Source: Erythrocercus mccallii
Lineage: Eukaryota > Chordata > Aves > Passeriformes > Dicruridae
Length of the DNA stretch: 64,000 nt
NCBI GenBank assembly: GCA_013397435.1
Contig: VZRG01001043.1
Span: 124,001-188,000, forward strand
Direction of reading: 5' to 3'
Shown piece after piece: positions 12,378 through 23,700 of the stretch. The translations under genes and the position numbers were made by a program. The notes beneath the pieces were generated by a model. It did no database searches. It had not been told where the DNA came from and saw nothing but the letters and a program-made list of their open reading frames with translations. Position 1 is the stretch's first letter; each line of letters begins with the position of its first letter.

Positions 12378-15300
12378 ACAAGACTTAATCTGTCCTAGAT
12401 GAAACTGGAAGGCTTGCCTGTGACCTACAAAGAGCCATTCCAGCCCTTGTCTGGTGACCACCTGGCTGGCCATGTGGCCTCAGAGCAGCACTGTACATAC
12501 CCCACTTCCAGTTCTGATGCAGCCTTGCTTATCCCAGTAACTACCTTGTCAAAGCACGTGGCTGCCTGCTAGGACTAACATTTGTGAGATCAGCTTCTAA
12601 TTTATTTATTGCAATGTCAACACCGAATAACTTAAGCATATTTTCCACAGATGACTGCACATTTTTTTTAACACACTGTTTCATGTCTGCGTGCCACAAA
12701 GCGTTCCAAGGTTTTTTTGCAAGCTGTCATATATTTTTTGGCATTACATAATCATTTGATCCATGAGCTGCTAGTGGACTTTTAATGCAGCTCTAGAGCA
12801 AGCTCTGTCTATCTGCAAGGCTCCTTCTTCCATTTGTTTCAGCAATGAAACATGAATTTGAATAATCTTGTAAGTGAACCAGCACGTTTGCTGATGTGAG
12901 CTTCTCTATCAATTGTCTTATCATCTCAGACAGCTGAGAGGGTCATCTCTCCCTTCACTGAGAACAGCTTGGTGCTAACATCTGCTTGTGCCTTCATATA
13001 CCTACACCTCACCCATTAAAAAATAACTGGATTTTTTTCCCATGCAAATAATTTCCTTTTCATGATCATTGCTCACAGGATCTTGAAACATCTTCCATTA
13101 GGACTCTTAATGAAATATTGCAGAGGATGCTTTTTGACAAAGTCCCAGCTTTTGCTCACTTCCCCAGCATTATCTGGTTGCTGGTTATCATGTGCCCACA
13201 TTTAGTCATCTGATCAGTCATACTAATTCAGTATTACTTTCAAAAATTCAGCAGAATTGCTGGCACATTAAAAATGAGTCATTTGTTTGAATCAGGGTCC
13301 ATATCTCTAAGAAAGCCTGGAAAATTTGTCTTGACATAACAAAGTGTTTATAAGCTGAGTGTTTTAAAGCAGCTTTCACTTAACCCATACTTTGGCTGAG
13401 CTGCAGCAAAAAGGTTTGTCATGTTAAATAATTTGGGGACACATGGGCTAAACTAAATTAATTTTAAATTAAGAGTGCTTAAATTACCATTTACAGATTA
13501 AAAGAAAAAGTAAGCAAAGCTTTGAGATTAGGGTCACAGATGGGCAAATGTTGGCATTTTCATGGAAGTGCAGTAATTTTGAGAGACTAATCAAATGAAT
13601 CAGACAATGAATGATTCACAAATCAATCAGATGAATACTGTAAAAGAAAGCTGCTAAAGTACTTGAAGAGATACCTTGTAAATAGAAACCCCAGTCCTTT
13701 ATGCAGGTCTAGCACAGATCTCTGGGTATATTTGAATTACTGGTGTTTTGTAGAAAACCAACTCCTATGTTGCCAGCATATGTTACTGAAACTCTTCAGA
13801 GCCTAACTTTTTCCTGCAAGTGTGTAGCAGTGATAGACAAAGTGAAAAATCACTAGACTTAGGATTTCTATATTATTCTGCCCATCCACACCCCTCAGCC
13901 CTCTTCCAATCCTCCAAAACAAACAACAAAACCCCAAAACAAACTAACCCAAACATAGTAGATCTCACTAGTGTCACAATACACTCTTCTGGAAGCTCCA
14001 TAACAGTAAGACTACCATATTTTCTCCCTCAGGGACAAAGTTCTGTGGTGAGTTGTATGTTCTCACCTCCCATTTCAGTCTTGGCAAGCCCTGGGTCCTC
14101 CTAAGAGAGAAGCTGCAAACCTCCTGCTGCTCAGGGGCCCTGCTCATACAGACTGAGATGACAACTGCTTAGTTCCTCTTCTTTGCTGGTTCAACAGGAC
14201 CAGGAGTGTTATCATGTAGTGATTTAAAACTTTTTCTCATCAAAATTTAAACTCATTGAAATAGATCAGTAGAAAGAGATGGTGCCACTTATATAGAGAA
14301 TTTCCTGAGGCTTTAACAGATGCAGTTCAATCAAAATGCCACCTTCTTCTTCTTTTCATCCAAGGGTTCTGGGGAGGGCACAATTTCCTGAATTCCCCTA
14401 TAAAAGGATAGGGATTAAGAATCACTTTTAAAAATATTTCTGATAGCAGATGGAAAGGAAAAGGCTGGCAAATCTTCTCTGAGTGTGCTGTGTTTCTTTT
14501 CTCCCATCTAGCTTGAGTAGGACTGTTAAATGATTCTGAGCAGTATCAAAGGAGAAGAGCACGTGTCTGCAGTGTGCAGCTGCTACTAACTCGCTCTGAA
14601 CGTGTGATCTGGAATGAATTATGAATAGCATGTCGTGTACACCGCTATTTCCTAGAAAACAAACTCCGGAGTTACCGAAACCTGACTTGCTAAGCCCTGC
14701 TGCTTCCAGTGCCACCGCACACTTTCCTTGTCTCTGGTCTGAGAGTGCTGCCAAGACTCAGCCAAGGCCTCCCTTCCCAAATACCCACTCCAGACGTACA
14801 TCGGTCTGGACAGGGACCTGATGTAAGTTGGCAGACAGTTCCAAGCCCCAAAGAATTTATTGTCTCGATTAAATTTTTAAAAAGATAGACAAAGGATGGT
14901 ACAAAAGATGCAGGCCCACATGCTTGAATGTGTCAATGGTGGAGGTTGGAAAAGAGCCTCACTCATCTGATTTCTGTCCTGGTACTTTCATCACCAGCCT
15001 TCACTGCCTGTCTGCACTGAAGTCTGGGAATTCCAGGCACCATATCAATGAATTGTAGCAGGTTACCCAGCATAGTTGTGTAAAAGCACGAAAAAGGTTT
15101 CTTATCTCCAAGATCAGAACTATCTAAGACATTCGAGGTAAAGTGCTGTTTTAGAAAACTACTCCCAGAGGTAAACAGCAATTTAATACTGTCTGGTCCT
15201 ATACTCAGACCTTTTATCTAAGCCTAGCCTCTAAATCCTCATGTATCAGAAGGTTTATTTGGGTTTTTAAGGCTGTTGGACTTTTGTTTTCTTTCCATGC

Positions 15301-15476
15301 TGAGTGGAAAGATGCTGGCTAATTATTCATGAGTGGCTACATCTGATCCCATTACCTTGCTCCTCTTACAGCCATGCATAGTTAATTTGAAACACTATTG
15401 TCATGAATTAAGTGGTACTTCATACTCCCATTGCACTGGCAAAAATGGCTGGGTTAGACATAAGGCAGGGAGAAGA

Positions 15477-15543
15477 GATGATAGATGATAGATGATAGAT
15501 GGATGGATGGATGGATGGATGGATGGATAGATAGATAGATAGA
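15477..15543. repeat. Compound tetranucleotide microsatellite (GATA/GATG)
   Basis: A block of GATGATA units passes into about seven GGAT units and then four GATA units. The interruption pattern suggests a GATA array in which a GATG variant arose and expanded. It lies in KCNC1 intron 1. Confidence 0.95.
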
Positions 15544-17464
15544 ATTAGTCAGAGGCAATATAAGTTAGGTTACGAAATTCTCCACTTAGGGGCATAACAC
15601 CTTTTAGACATTTTCAAAATAAACTTATTAAAATATAGCTGGTATTAAGAGAAATTATGCAGGAGTGTAACTTCTCTCTCCAGAATGAAAACACTTTAAT
15701 GCAACTTACATTTTAATCCAAATCTCCCCCTTTTAAATCTCCTCTCTACCTTCACTTATGGCTGTTGCGGTTTTGGACAATCTGAGATTTTTCTTTGTTG
15801 GTATTAGAGCCAGAAAAAAAAAAAAGTCATAGCAGCAGCATTTCTAGTGAAATAGAAATCATTCACATGTCAAAGCAAATAAAAGAGTCTTGATCACTTC
15901 AAACATTTCACCTAGGTATATCCTTTAATTATAGAAAATTTTAAATGCCATTATGTAACTCAACGGCATGTGACATCACTTCTTAAAATCCTCACTCCTT
16001 TCCCTCAGCCCATTCAGATCCTAGGAAGAGGAGAAACTGCTGTAAAATGTAAGGAGAAAGAAGATTAAGAACCACTAAATTATACAAAAGCAATCCATTG
16101 GTTTGATTAGTTTTCAGACCATTGTTAGTGAAATAAAAAGAGACGGACAAGAGAACACGTGTGAGTCCCACAGTCTTATCCAGATTTTATCAGCACTGCC
16201 CATCTCTGGATTTGACAAGTTATCATTTTAGGCACCGTGGGCCTCTGATGGTGGGCCAGAGAGAACTCTTTTTTTTTTACATCTTTGGCAAAAATTAATG
16301 CTGGTCTGGCTAGAAAAGCCCACTCACTGATTTTTGTGCAATTAGATCATGCTTAGAGTTTGCTAAATCTCGGATAATTAACAAAGAAATATACTCAGAA
16401 GAAAGAAGGGGTGAGAGCAATATGAACTGGGGATCACAAGCATAAATCTATGCTAGTGATACTTGCAGTAAGCTGCTAAATTCCTGTGTTCCAAGAAGCT
16501 GCAGGTGATGAATCTATCAGAGATGGATGCCAGTGAACCAATTGTCAGGCCTGACTTTCAGACACTTCTGCACTTAAATTGGAGAAAAATACTGGGATTC
16601 TTCCTGTCAATACCATTACTCAGGCACAGGTTTATAAAATCTTGAAAGCAGACTCACACTTTCCAAGCCACAAAGCCTACAAAAACATGCCCATCCCTGG
16701 GAAAGGATGCTGTTAAATCCAGACAGAAGGAAACAGACACTTCACACTCATTTAGGAGGTGCTTCCTGCTCTGCTGAAGTGGGGACTAAGCTCTCAATTA
16801 CCCTCTGAAGCCAAGGTGTGAGCACACAAGGGCTAACAAGAAGAGAGATCATGGGTGTGATGTTCTCTACCGATAGCACTGCCAAACTGTACCACTGCAG
16901 AAAACTTAATGCCTGGTCAGAACTGGTTATTTGTTCTCTTTAATACAGCAAAACATCAGTTTCAAGATAATTGCTGTGCAAAGTCACCCTGAAGGTTGCC
17001 CTAAGCAGGAAAAACTTGCTCAGGAGTTAGAGCTGTATACACCAAGAAGAGGATTGCATTTGGAGTCAGGATAAAGAGAGGGGCCATCTTCGCAAACCCT
17101 TAAAATGCAAAATGTTTTTATTCCCCTCTCTCCTTCTCATCTGTGAGTGCTACCTGTCTTAAGGAAGTGTCAGCACTTCTGCAGCCCGAATTCTCAGGGC
17201 TCTATGACTCTGTGCAACAATCTGCCCCAGGCCAGAATACAGCAGACACGCTCAGGCTGCTAGGAACATCTTCCTGAATGCTTGGTGCAAGATGCTTTTG
17301 GTTTCTCATTTTACTCATATGCAGACAATTAATGTCTGGGTGTTATTGATATCATACACAAATGTGCTTTGATCACTTAAAAGTCTTCAACTGATTTTTC
17401 AGGAAGATTGTTGATATACTAAATCCACTAACATTTAGATAAAAGCATACATTTATATAGGATC

Positions 17465-17590
17465 ACAAAACACATGATCAACATCACCTATTTTACAGAT
17501 GGAGAAACGATGCATGGAAAAATTTTCCTGTTTAACTGGAGAATCTGATAAAAAATATACCCAAAATCCTGCTTCTCAAATTCCCTAATC
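17465..17590 (-). mobile_element. MIR-like SINE relic, antisense
   Basis: The + strand text 'cctattttacagatggagaaac' followed by degenerate sequence matches the reverse complement of the MIR/CORE-SINE segment 'cctcatctgtaaaatggggataat'. This is a short, old match based on one core block. Confidence 0.45.
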
Positions 17591-17837
17591 TTCATTTTGT
17601 TTATCTCCCAGATATATTAGGCATTGATTTTAGCACATATCAGCATGTATAGTAGATCCTCACATACCTGTGAGGTGCTGTGACAACCTGAAGTGTTTAT
17701 AGGGAAATATTGCTTTGTTTTCTAAATCTGTGACAATGGTTCTGATCTCTTTGGCAACAAAGCTGAATTTGAAAAGCAGAAGTGTCTGTCTGCTTCTGTA
17801 TCCTTCCAAGCTTATTTGCTCTTACTGGCCTAACACT

Positions 17838-17988
17838 GGGCATAGGCTGCCCAGAGAGGCTGTGGGATCTCCAGCCTTGGAGATACTCAGATCTGGACTA
17901 GGCTAGAGCAACCTGGTCCAGCTTTGGAGCTGTACCAAACAACCTCCAGAGGGCCCTAAATGATTCCAACCTAAATGATTTTGTGATT
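17838..17988 (+). mobile_element. CR1 LINE 3'-end fragment
   Basis: The segment reads 'ggctgcccagagaggctgtggg', 'ccttggagatactcag', 'gcaacctggtccagct', 'aacctccagagggccc', 'tgattccaacctaaatgattttgtgatt'. These are consecutive blocks of the CR1 ORF2 end and 3'UTR in sense orientation relative to KCNC1. It is a severely 5'-truncated copy. Confidence 0.9.
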
Positions 17989-18796
17989 TTTTTTTCTCTT
18001 CCATTTTCTTTGTACTCTATTAAATGGTTCAACTCAAACTGTGGCAAATCCATGATTTTGACTTTGTTTGCTAATATAGAAGGTCAATTGTAATTCTGCA
18101 TCAGGTCTACCCAGGAAGGCAGACAGGAGGAACATCTTGATTGAAGAAGAGTTTTGATAGTTTGAAGCATAGGTTATTTTTAATGGGTCTGTTCCTTTGG
18201 TAGCAGTTTTGTTCAGATTATTGCACTGCATTCACTGGCAACACACAGAAGAAACTAGTTTTTTTAATCCATGTTGACTACACTGTTGAAAAAGAGACAC
18301 TGTGAGTAACAGGAAGCTAAAAGAGTATTTGATAATATTTTAATTATCACAATTGCTCATGCTCACAAAGACAGGGAAATACCTTATATGACATGTCTTG
18401 TCAAGGCGACACACAAGACAAACAAGAAGATAACAGATGTAGGGAGGGGAATGGCAAGAGGTGTTACCATGACTGTACTACTCCAACACACAAAGAGACT
18501 TGGATATATGCAAATTACTTAATTGATTAAAGGAGGATTGATCAGGGCAACTGTGGTTACAAGACTTGGGAATTTTGGCCTGACTGCACTGACTGTAGCC
18601 CTCAATTATCACGGAATACAACCAAGAGATCTCCTTTAGGCTGAGGAAAGACTAAGAAAAGCTAAGAAATGCCATTGATCAGCTTAGAAAACAGAATTCT
18701 CCAGGTAGACCCTACTGCTGTCAGCAAGGTCTCCCTACCAATACTTAAAGGAAGCTCATAAGAAAAATGCAGACTGACTTTTTGGTAAGTCCTTTT

Positions 18797-18955
18797 GTGA
18801 CAGGACCCAGGGTAATGGTTTTAAACTAAATGAGGGAAGATTCATACAAGAAGAGATTCTTTTTACAATGAAGGTGGTGGAACACAAGCACAGGTTTCCC
18901 AGAGAGGCGGTGGATGCCCCATCCCTGGAAACATTCAAGGCCAGATTGTAACTGT
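18797..18955 (+). mobile_element. CR1 LINE fragment
   Basis: Consecutive CR1 blocks are visible: 'gtgacaggacccagggtaat', 'ggttttaaactaaatgaggg', 'agagaggcggtggatgcccc' and 'atccctggaaacattcaagg'. It lies about 1 kb upstream of KCNC1 exon 2 and 0.8 kb from the previous CR1 piece. The two may be remnants of separate insertions, because their shared block ('cccagagaggc') occurs in both. Confidence 0.85.
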
Positions 18956-19783
18956 AATCCAACATAATTTTTAAAAAAATCATCTAATTCTAGTACAAGT
19001 CTTACATTGTAATGAGAATCTCTTCAAGCAAATTGTGTCTGATGAAAGCCAATAGATCTGTGTCCTTTGGGATCAGCTGACAGGTTTACCTGAAACTTCC
19101 TTCCCCTCCTTACCGTCCCTATCCCCCACTCCCAAAAGATCTAGAGAAGGGAACTGAGAACAGAGGCATTTCAGAGCTCAGTTTGATAATATGACTCTTC
19201 TCAGCCTGGGTCTGGGGTTTGCCAAGAAAGTCTGATGATGCCAAGGACTCTGCTCCTTGCTGTAGAGCCCACCTGAGGCTGCCACTAGTATTTACTAGCA
19301 TTTTTCTGAGATCTGAAATATCATATCTCTCACTAAGCTGGGAGCAGCCACGATGCTGCTGGGCAGAATGCTGAGAAAAGTACTGCCTGGCAGTTGTCCT
19401 GGAAGGCGTGCTCTCTCTTTAAGGCAAGGAAGTAATGGAAGACCAAGTTCAAGAAGGTACAATTTCAGTATGTCCTTAACCTTAAATCCCATGGAAAGTC
19501 CTGAGATTTAAGTGCTTGCTTAGATTTACACTCACACTAGGTGCCATCTGTGTAAGAATGGATTTTAGCATGTACTTATATACTGCTTTCCCTCCCAGGC
19601 TGAATGTTAGGTTGTCTTTGCAGGTGAGAAATGGCATCTTAAGCCCATAGGAAGAAGGCTCGGCATTATATTTACTTTTAATACAGCTCTTGCTCTCTTG
19701 AAACATCTCCCTGATGTTTCAGAATCAAAGCCCTCGTACTTAACCTGCTGTTTAACATTTCTCTCCTATCTTTCTTTCCACAG

Positions 19784-20749
19784 TATGTGGCATTTGCCTC
19801 CCTGTTCTTCATTCTGGTCTCCATTACCACCTTCTGCCTCGAGACCCACGAGAGATTTAACCCCATTGTGAACAAGACAGAAACTGAATTCATCGGGAAT
19901 GACACCCAGGTGCGGCACTACAGGGAAGCAGAGACAGAAGCTTTTCTCACCTACATCGAAGGTGTCTGTGTGGTCTGGTTTACATTTGAGTTCTTGATGA
20001 GAGTCACTTTCTGCCCAAACAAGGTGGAATTTATCAAAAACTCTTTGAACATCATTGACTTTGTGGCCATACTGCCTTTCTATCTAGAGGTTGGACTCAG
20101 TGGCCTGTCTTCCAAAGCTGCTAAGGATGTCCTGGGCTTCCTCCGCGTAGTCCGTTTCGTGCGAATCCTGCGAATTTTCAAGCTGACCCGCCACTTCGTC
20201 GGGTTGCGGGTCTTGGGACACACCCTCCGTGCCAGCACAAACGAATTCTTGCTGCTCATCATATTTTTGGCATTGGGCGTCTTAATCTTTGCCACGATGA
20301 TCTATTATGCCGAGAGAATAGGTGCTAAACCAAATGACCCTAGTGCCAGTGAACACACACACTTTAAAAATATCCCCATCGGCTTTTGGTGGGCTGTTGT
20401 CACCATGACGACCCTGGGCTATGGAGACATGTATCCTCAGACTTGGTCAGGCATGCTGGTGGGGGCCCTCTGCGCTCTCGCTGGTGTGCTGACCATTGCC
20501 ATGCCTGTCCCTGTCATTGTGAACAATTTCGGAATGTATTACTCCTTAGCTATGGCTAAGCAGAAGCTACCAAAGAAAAAAAAGAAGCATATCCCGAGGC
20601 CACCCCAGCTGGGATCCCCCAATTATTGTAAATCTGTCGTAAACTCTCCACACCACAGTACTCAGAGCGACACTTGCCCACTGGCCCAAGAAGAAATTTT
20701 AGAAATTAACAGAGCAGGTAGGAAACCTCTTAGAGGAATGTCCATCTGA
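19784..20749 (+). CDS. KCNC1: KCNC1 exon 2: Kv3.1 channel core, with read-through Kv3.1a tail
   Basis: This is the pore-forming exon of a fast delayed-rectifier K+ channel of the neuronal plasma membrane, which repolarises fast-spiking neurons. It opens at TAT (Tyr) after TTTCTTTCCACAG in phase 0; the T1 exon is missing from the window. With 190 upstream residues (mammalian numbering) the landmarks fit. S1 starts at 191. S1-S2 loop N-glycosylation sites are NKT (220) and NDT (229). S4 carries Arg 311, 314, 317 and 320, then Lys 323 and Arg 326. The filter TLGYGD is 400-405, and the S6 hinge has PVPV. Arg320 (codon 20171-20173) and Ala421 (20474-20476), positions mutated in human epilepsy, are intact. 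Splicing at 20717 (GCAG|GTAGGA) leaves phase 1 and leads to Kv3.1b. Without splicing the frame adds GRKPLRGMSI and stops at 20747-20749, the known Kv3.1a tail. No frameshift or stop interrupts the exon. Confidence 0.98.
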   Translation, partial: YVAFASLFFILVSITTFCLETHERFNPIVNKTETEFIGNDTQVRHYREAETEAFLTYIEGVCVVWFTFEFLMRVTFCPNKVEFIKNSLNIIDFVAILPFYLEVGLSGLSSKAAKDVLGFLRVVRFVRILRIFKLTRHFVGLRVLGHTLRASTNEFLLLIIFLALGVLIFATMIYYAERIGAKPNDPSASEHTHFKNIPIGFWWAVVTMTTLGYGDMYPQTWSGMLVGALCALAGVLTIAMPVPVIVNNFGMYYSLAMAKQKLPKKKKKHIPRPPQLGSPNYCKSVVNSPHHSTQSDTCPLAQEEILEINRAGRKPLRGMSI

Positions 20750-23700
20750 CCGTTAACCTCCATCCCGCGTAGTGATTTAAGATTCAGCCAGACTGCTTTC
20801 TTAGAGCAATGGGTAGCACATTTATCCATTCTAGTCCCACCATCACACAGTGAATAATATGTGTGAAGTCTAGGTTGCAGGGACAAATGGTACAGTGGAG
20901 GCTGATCAGCAAAACTAAGGATGAGAGCACGCTCTAGGAGCCCAAACTTTGGTCCTGGTTAAGGGCATACAAGTCTCAAGATATTTTGGAAAGCTGTTAC
21001 ATCTAGTGGAAGAATTTTGAGAGTTCTACAGCTGTGTTGCTGGACTGTGTAATGCATTTCAGAGGCTCCTGAGAGCTGAATGCTTCATAGAGCAGAGTAG
21101 GAGCCAAGTACTCAGCAATTACAGAGCTTTCTGACAAAACAGGGCTGGAATTCGAAACAGCCAGATGCTTTCTCATTTGTTCCCATTTGGGACCTTTCAG
21201 CTGTTTTAAATGGCAGATATTGTACATCTCATTACAGAAACTAGGTGCCTAGTAAGTTGAAGGGACAACTATACCATCATGCATATTCATGAGACAATCC
21301 TGTCTCTTTCTGATGATTAACTGCAAAGTAGAACAACAGCTCAAATTCTTGACACTAATGCAAAATGACTCACTCTGAGACAAGACTAGATGTAAGGATG
21401 TTTATTCCATGGCATGCAAATCAATCTATTCTATAATATTCCACTAGAATTTAGCATTTAGAACTATGAAGAGTTTTGAACCACATTTTCTAAAACATGC
21501 TCCTTTTGCAAGTATGGGTTGGTGAGTTACAGCTCTTTCAACCTTCTAGCAGCAAAGGCCAACTGGAAAAGGTCTGGCTGGTTTGGCCTAAATAATGATT
21601 GCCTCATTCTTATTTTTAAGTTGTACTGATTCATGTTAGCAATAGGTGAAACCAGAGCAAAATTAACCATACTAATTCTGCTGGGGGCGGGGGGGGAGGG
21701 AAATGGAAAGAATACTAGTGACCATGGAATATATTATAATATCCCATGGCTAGTGGTCAATTATGGGAATATCTCAGTTCTATGAGACTCCTATAGCACA
21801 CAAAATTTGGGGTCCAATTTGATTTTTTAAAACCCCATAATCTACCTCTACCCATGGAATATCATTATTTATTCTATGGAGTAATTTGAAAGTAGATAAC
21901 CGTGTTGAAAACAATGCCAACTTCATTTTTGGCAGATGTTCCAGCCAAGTTGCATAGTAGACATTCTTCAGCCTTTTCAGAATATTCCCCTGTGTTGTAT
22001 TAGAAAGGACAGATCGCCAGCCAAGTGATCTCAACTGACACAGAGTTCAAAAGAGATGTTTTGGAAGAGCTAGCATATACCTATGATGGTCTTGTGTTAT
22101 CATTTTTTTGCTTTGAAGAAAATTCTGATTTGTTACTCATTGTGAGTGAGATATTTTCTCGTCATCTCATAGCCATGCATGTTGATGTCATTGTGAGAAG
22201 CACAAAGAAAGTGAGACTTTCCTTTGTGTGTGACTTCACCAATGCCAATGCTAATTTTGGAGGGGAAGAGCTGGTGGGAATCTTTCTCTTCTTTCCTATT
22301 CTCTTTTCTCTTCCTTTCTTATTTCTTCTCCCTTTTGTGCAAGTATGTAAAATCCATTCAGAAGGTAAATAGCTTTCATTTTGTTTTTGTTAAAGGCTAT
22401 TTCCATTGCAACAGGCCTATCACAATTCACGTGACTGATAGACTGTACCAATTGTATCCTTGGTGCACATAAGCGATGGTTTTATCATCCATTCCCCTCA
22501 GGTTGCAAATGCTTATCACAGCTCATGTTCAAGCAGCAAACTTCCTCATAAAGCAGATGCCTGTGTGGCATCATGGATCAAGAGGGAAAGAGGGCACAGC
22601 AATATTGTGTGTCTCCTACCATGAGCAATGTGCCAGCTGCCCCATGATAGGGTGCAAGAGACGCTAGACTCTGGAGTACTTTAGCAGTCAGCTATAGAGT
22701 GAAATCAGCTCAGAAATCCCTGGCTTTATAAAGTTCCTTCCATTACCTATCCTGGTCCTCTCTGGGAACTGGAGGACCAGGAACTCTACGAGTTCAGCAC
22801 AATTCCGCACTGGTATCCTGAGAATACGTGTAATTTTGGTTCAATGTGGAACTGTTTCACCACCATCAGTGCTCTAAACTCAGCTGTTACCGCAATATCC
22901 ATGAAGTATTGATAGTAGCAGCAACTTATCTATTTCTGCAATAATTAAGAGAGACTATTTTTATATACATATACAAGCATATATATTTTAAGAAGTAAGC
23001 ACACTTACACTTCAGCTAACAAAATTGTAACACTGTAGCTGGAGTTCTGTTTCTGGTAATTATTATGCACCACTAGCAGCAAAAAATATTGCCTGCAACT
23101 TTTAGATTCCAAATAGGGAAAGATCTATATGTGTGCAGGAGAAAAGCAAAAAAATGCTAAGATCAGAACTAAACTGTTAAGACAAGATCTGCATTGCCTT
23201 GGATGTTAAGTTTCATTTCTGTAACACGAAGCATTCACAGGCACAGACTTGTTTTTGAAACCATTACCTGCACATTATATGAAAACAGGGACTTGAAAGC
23301 AGTGAAAATCTTTAGATTGGTTAACATCCTCTAACTGTAAACAACTAGTTAATATTGCACTAGGAGCACAGAATGGGTGCCTAATTTTCTAAAATAGTCC
23401 CCAAGTTGTCCAGCATCTTTCTTGTAATTTTTAACTGTAAAGCTTCAGTGTGACAGTGTCTAGGTCACATGAGATCACGTGATTTGTATCCAATATGTTA
23501 TTAAAAAACCAAAAAGCCTGCTTAGTTGCTCAGATGTAAAGGACATCACATGAAGTTATGAATTCCACATATTATTTGTGGTGGAACGATTAAACACATC
23601 ACCTAACAGGGCTGAGCATGAAGTACTTCTCCACATGACTCCCTCTCTCATGCACCGAATCCGCACTTCACATCTGTTCCTGGTCCGTGCCCTCAGGGCC

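Larger units (their letters stand above)
1..19783 (+). other. KCNC1: KCNC1 intron 1 (3' part)
   Basis: This stretch has no coding sequence that I can recognise. It ends in a good 3' splice site: a pyrimidine-rich run closing in TTTCTTTCCACAG at 19783, directly before the S1 segment of the Kv3.1 channel. The first coding exon of Kv3 channels encodes a GC-rich T1 domain with an RIVINVGG-type motif, and no such reading frame exists here, so exon 1 must lie upstream of the window. Contents I can name are CR1 fragments (8885-9230, 11880-12070, 17838-17988, 18797-18955), a solo LTR at 10457-10782, a tetranucleotide microsatellite at 15477-15543 and a MIR-like relic near 17.5 kb. The remaining open frames are short and show no family signature. 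Confidence 0.75.

Noticed and set aside
20080..20295. A - strand open frame inside exon 2
   Set aside because: It is the antisense shadow of the conserved S3-S5 coding sequence of KCNC1.
22025..22372. A 115-codon + strand frame downstream of Kv3.1a
   Set aside because: No family similarity, AT- and T-rich end, and no splice sites matching KCNC1 phase.
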